In this document: piece by piece, positions 63,139-64,000 of the stretch
How positions within the stretch are numbered: the first letter of the stretch is position 1
How the letters are laid out: each line of letters begins with the position of its first letter
Assembly: GCF_001889305.1 (NCBI RefSeq)
Contig: NZ_CP013074.1
Coordinates: forward strand, 372,001 to 436,000
Source: Dehalococcoides mccartyi
Lineage (GTDB): Bacteria; Chloroflexota; Dehalococcoidia; Dehalococcoidales; Dehalococcoidaceae
Length of the DNA stretch: 64,000 nucleotides
Direction: 5' to 3'
Position numbers and translations under genes: made by a program
Notes under the pieces: model-generated
Database searches by the model: none
What the model was told of the DNA's origin: nothing
What the model saw: the letters and a program-made list of their open reading frames with translations, nothing else

Positions 63139-64000
63139 ATGGAAATAACCACAAGCATACGGATGAGGCAAATAGAAGATGACTGTCAGAAACGGGGCAT
63201 TAGCACCGAAACCCTGATGGAAAATGCCGGCAGGGCGGTGGCGGTGTTTACCCGCCATCTGCTGGAACAGAAAAATGGCTCCCGTGTGCTGATACTTGCG
63301 GGTGCGGGCAATAACGGAGGTGACGGACTGGTTGCCGGACGTTATCTGCAGAGCTGGGGCGAGGATGTAAGCATATTTAAGCCCTTCAGGGACACCCAGA
63401 AAAATAAGACTATTTCAGATGGTTTAAAACTCCCTGAAAATATATTTACGGATTTAACAAAACTGGAAGAATGCCTGGCAGATACCGATATTGTGATAGA
63501 TGCTTTGCTGGGTACAGGCGCAAACCGTCCTTTGGAAGGTATATACAAGCAAGCCCTGCAAATGGCTGCCGCTGTCAAAAGTACCAGACCAGAAATGCAG
63601 GTGCTGGCCGTAGATTTACCTTCTGGTTTGAATGCCGATACAGGGCAGGCGGATGCGGCTTGCCTGAAAGCGGATTTTACCCTTTCACTGGGCGTTGCTA
63701 AGCAGGGTCTTTTTACCCACTGCGGGCTGGAGTTAAGCGGGGTGGTTTTGGTGGTGGATATCGGCATACCGCCCGGACTGACATCTGATATCCATACCCA
63801 TTTGATTGAAAAAGATTGGGTAAGGGGTATTTTGCCTGTTCGTTCTGCTCATGCCAACAAGGGCAGTTTCGGCCGGGTGATGATTGTGGCGGGAAGTGAA
63901 CGCTATATTGGGGCTGCTATGCTGGCCGGAAGCGCCGCCATGCGCATCGGTGCGGGCTTAGTTAATTTGGCGCTGCCGCAAAGTTTAACCGGGGCAGTGT
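63139..64000 (+). CDS. nnr: Bifunctional NAD(P)HX repair enzyme (Nnr), 5' part
   Basis: Nnr repairs hydrated NAD(P)H through its epimerase and ADP-dependent dehydratase domains. The visible 287 residues cover the N-terminal epimerase: ITTSIRMRQIEDDCQKRG, LMENAGRAVAVF, LAGAGNNGGDGLVAGRYLQ and DALLGTGANRPLEGIY, with VDLPSGLNADTGQ. The dehydratase domain then begins (HANKGSFGRVMIVAGSERYIGAAMLAG). ATG 63139 is the start. The gene runs off the right edge. Confidence 0.93.
   Translation, partial: MEITTSIRMRQIEDDCQKRGISTETLMENAGRAVAVFTRHLLEQKNGSRVLILAGAGNNGGDGLVAGRYLQSWGEDVSIFKPFRDTQKNKTISDGLKLPENIFTDLTKLEECLADTDIVIDALLGTGANRPLEGIYKQALQMAAAVKSTRPEMQVLAVDLPSGLNADTGQADAACLKADFTLSLGVAKQGLFTHCGLELSGVVLVVDIGIPPGLTSDIHTHLIEKDWVRGILPVRSAHANKGSFGRVMIVAGSERYIGAAMLAGSAAMRIGAGLVNLALPQSLTGAV

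Overview
The window looks like a chromosomal segment of an anaerobic Chloroflexota bacterium of the Dehalococcoides type. This rests on protein character (a PurS-PurL fusion, archaeal-looking nucleotide enzymes, many small Cys4 proteins), moderate GC, compact genes and familiar synteny. It was judged by eye, with no database search. No rRNA, IS element or CRISPR array is present. Two tRNAs (Thr-CGT, Met-CAT) and RNase P RNA are present.

Layout. 1-488: start of a secreted IPT/TIG-type protein. 696-5181: a decayed phage or gene-transfer-agent packaging remnant. A rightward Cys/HTH protein and broken portal gene face a leftward terminase pair, and both arms carry the same LexA-like operator. 5289-8113: zinc-ribbon coiled-coil protein, an RNase HI gene that seems to start at ATT, rnpB, a membrane protein and a small hypothetical. 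8211-13658: S41 protease, pheS-pheT, pyrophosphatase. 13724-22910 (minus): a long core block in transcription order rpsB-tsf-pyrH-frr-uppS-cdsA-dxr-rseP-ispG-proS. 23096-27616 (minus): pdxS-purL-purQ. 27800-34431: Rieske-like protein, tRNA-Thr, an unknown acidic-tailed protein, GuaB3-like protein (minus), rsmI, metG, a polyprenyl synthase and a 35-aa membrane peptide. 34504-40969: ftsH, an endonuclease IV-like protein, rsfS, ndk, a TsaB-HAD fusion, tsaE, thiL.

41260-45408 is the most interesting part. It is one tightly packed operon with two UbiE-like methyltransferases, a sugar-phosphate cyclase whose active site resembles 2-deoxy-scyllo-inosose synthase more than 3-dehydroquinate synthase, a UbiA/MenA-type prenyltransferase and a third methyltransferase. 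A consensus promoter followed almost at once by an intrinsic terminator lies upstream. My inference is an uncharacterised route from a hexose phosphate to a prenylated, methylated cyclitol or quinone-like lipid. dxr, ispG, ispE and the polyprenyl synthases in the same window could supply the prenyl tail.

45539-64000: phosphoesterase, rsmA-ispE, rubrerythrin, a K+ channel, a CCA-adding enzyme, an ABC-2 exporter, a small-kinase/dCMP deaminase pair, a lipid kinase, a dCTP deaminase/dUTPase, a zinc-ribbon protein, an amino-acid ABC importer, DegV, tRNA-Met, CorA, a YhhQ-type transporter, a metallo-beta-lactamase-fold protein, a Mut7-C protein and the start of nnr. Several genes have a -10 box only 5-13 bases before an ATG, which suggests leaderless transcripts.
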